This document shows positions 63,080 to 64,000 of a stretch of DNA of 64,000 bases, one piece after another; position 1 is the stretch's first letter, and each line of letters starts with the position of its first letter. A program made the translations under genes and the position numbers. Location: contig NZ_AP024202.1 of NCBI RefSeq assembly GCF_021654855.1, positions 558,001 through 622,000 of the forward strand, read 5' to 3'. The notes beneath the pieces were generated by a model. It made no database searches, was not told the DNA's origin, and saw only the letters and a program-made list of their open reading frames with translations. The DNA is from Thiomicrorhabdus immobilis. Lineage in GTDB: Bacteria > Pseudomonadota > Gammaproteobacteria > Thiomicrospirales > Thiomicrospiraceae.

Positions 63080-64000
63080 ATGATTAATGTAACAAAAACT
63101 TATTTACCTAAACAAGACAGGTATATGGCATACGTATCGCAGATTTACCAAAACGGGTGGGTTACTAATAATGGTCCTTTAGTTCAGGAGTTAGAGAAAC
63201 GTTTGGCTGAATTTTTAGGTGTCAAGAATATCATTTTGGTTTCAAATGGCACGGTTGCTTTAGAAATTGCCTATCGAACATTAGATTTAAAAGGATTTGT
63301 AATTACTTCTCCATTTAGTTTTGTTGCCACTACTAGCTCTTTAGTAACCAATAATTTATTACCTATTTTTTGCGATATAGATAAAAAAACTTTCAACTTA
63401 AATCCAGCTAACATTGAAAAAAATATAACACCGAACACGTCTGCTATTGCGCCAGTTCACGTTTTTGGAAACCCATGCAAGGTAGAGGAAATAGACAAAA
63501 TTGCAAAAAAACATAACTTAAAAGTGGTTTATGATGCTGCACATGCTTTTGATGTTAGTTTTAAAGGAACTAATGTTTTAAATTATGGTGATATTTCAAC
63601 CTTGAGTTTTCATGCAACCAAACTCTTTCATACCATTGAGGGAGGAGCAATCATAATTAATGATGATTCTTTGGTTGAAAAAGCAAGGTACTTAATTAAT
63701 TTTGGAATTAAGGATGCCGAGAATATTCCGCATTTGGGTACCAATGCCAAAATGAATGAATTTGAGGCTGCAATGGGACTGTGTTTGCTTGATGATTTGG
63801 AGTTTATCAAAGAAAAAAGAGAGAAAATTACAGAATATTACTTAGCAGAGCTTAAGGGAATTGTTGAATTTCAACAACGCAATCCTAGCGCAACTGATAA
63901 CCATTCCTATTTTCCAATCTTATTGAAAACTGAAAAGCAATTGTTAAAGGTTCAACAGGCTTTAAATTCGGAATCTATTTTTCCAAGACGCTATTTCTAC
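63080..64000 (+). CDS. DegT/DnrJ/EryC1 sugar aminotransferase, VioA-like, 3' end outside window
   Basis: 307 codons visible from ATG 63080. Fold-type I PLP enzyme: MINVTKTYLPKQDRYMAYVS, QNGWVTNNGPLVQELEKRL, LVSNGTVALEIAYR, TSPFSFVATTSSLV, APVHVFGNPCKVEEIDKIA, VVYDAAHAFDV and the PLP lysine in LSFHATKLFHTIEGGAIII. The start and TNNGPL are like VioA, which aminates dTDP-4-keto-6-deoxyglucose at C4. That substrate is the RmlB product, so the locus probably makes a dTDP-aminodeoxysugar such as viosamine. 43 bases after the sulfotransferase gene. Confidence 0.85.
   Translation, partial: MINVTKTYLPKQDRYMAYVSQIYQNGWVTNNGPLVQELEKRLAEFLGVKNIILVSNGTVALEIAYRTLDLKGFVITSPFSFVATTSSLVTNNLLPIFCDIDKKTFNLNPANIEKNITPNTSAIAPVHVFGNPCKVEEIDKIAKKHNLKVVYDAAHAFDVSFKGTNVLNYGDISTLSFHATKLFHTIEGGAIIINDDSLVEKARYLINFGIKDAENIPHLGTNAKMNEFEAAMGLCLLDDLEFIKEKREKITEYYLAELKGIVEFQQRNPSATDNHSYFPILLKTEKQLLKVQQALNSESIFPRRYFY

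Overview
The window comes from a gammaproteobacterium with a Gram-negative envelope. It carries lptF/lptG, the type IV pilus ATPases pilT/pilU, holC, a kps capsule exporter, an LpxL-like acyltransferase and several lipoprotein or signal-peptide genes. Base composition is moderate to low in G+C, and clearly AT-rich in the sugar loci at about 3.4-8.4 kb and 56-63 kb. A marine sulfur-oxidiser of the Thiomicrospira/Hydrogenovibrio type would fit, but that is only an inference from style and gene set.

Layout. (1) 1-9.8 kb: a surface-glycan locus. It starts inside pseF and runs pseG, a sugar N-formyltransferase and pseI (CMP-pseudaminic acid synthesis), then a capsule-type glycosyltransferase, a flippase-like protein, a hexapeptide acyltransferase, a polymerase-like membrane protein and a GT4 enzyme. 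Gene remnants (PIG-L deacetylase, a possible asparagine-synthase-like fragment, manC) mark past rearrangement. (2) 9.9-11.3 kb, minus strand: the initiating phosphoglycosyltransferase wcaJ. (3) 11.5-27.3 kb: housekeeping genes: comEA-like, periplasmic DNA ligase, Uma2 protein, aspartate aminotransferase, uvrB, an exported TPR protein, L,D-transpeptidase, M14 peptidase, pilU/pilT, a short Wzz, holC, pepA, lptF and lptG. (4) 27.4-32.4 kb, minus strand: sugar-nucleotide supply: galU, pgi, a UDP-glucose-dehydrogenase-like gene that lacks the catalytic cysteine, and manB. (5) tRNA-Asn at 33 kb with promoter and terminator. (6) 33.3-36.3 kb: a HlyD/ABC/permease exporter. (7) 36.5-41.8 kb: two cytochrome P450s with an LpxL-like acyltransferase, a membrane alpha/beta hydrolase and a small membrane protein; this looks like an uncharacterised lipid-modification operon. 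(8) 41.8-49.8 kb: capsule export operon kpsC, kpsS, lipoprotein, kpsD, kpsM, kpsT, kpsE. (9) 49.8-56.4 kb: rmlA, rmlC, rmlD, rmlB (dTDP-rhamnose or other dTDP-deoxysugars), interrupted by palindromic repeat arrays, a GIY-YIG nuclease, a broken AlbA_2-type gene and a MntA/HepT toxin-antitoxin pair. (10) 56.4-64 kb: AT-rich assembly genes: a multidomain glycosyltransferase, two sulfotransferase-like proteins, a GT-B-like protein and a VioA-like sugar aminotransferase cut by the window end.

Three repeat systems stand out. The 12-bp palindrome ACCAGGCCTGGT (core CCAGGCCTGG) occurs 14 times as the exact core. It lies in genes and spacers of the resident DNA and is missing from the AT-rich sugar loci, so it behaves like a highly iterated palindrome or possible uptake or methylation signal. 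A 78-91 bp palindromic element beginning GTCATTGCGAG occurs in 11 full copies confined to the rml region. It abuts a GIY-YIG nuclease gene on both sides and has also entered the coding sequences of rmlD and rmlB in frame. A smaller family based on TTGGTC/GATAGTC lies in three intergenic places.
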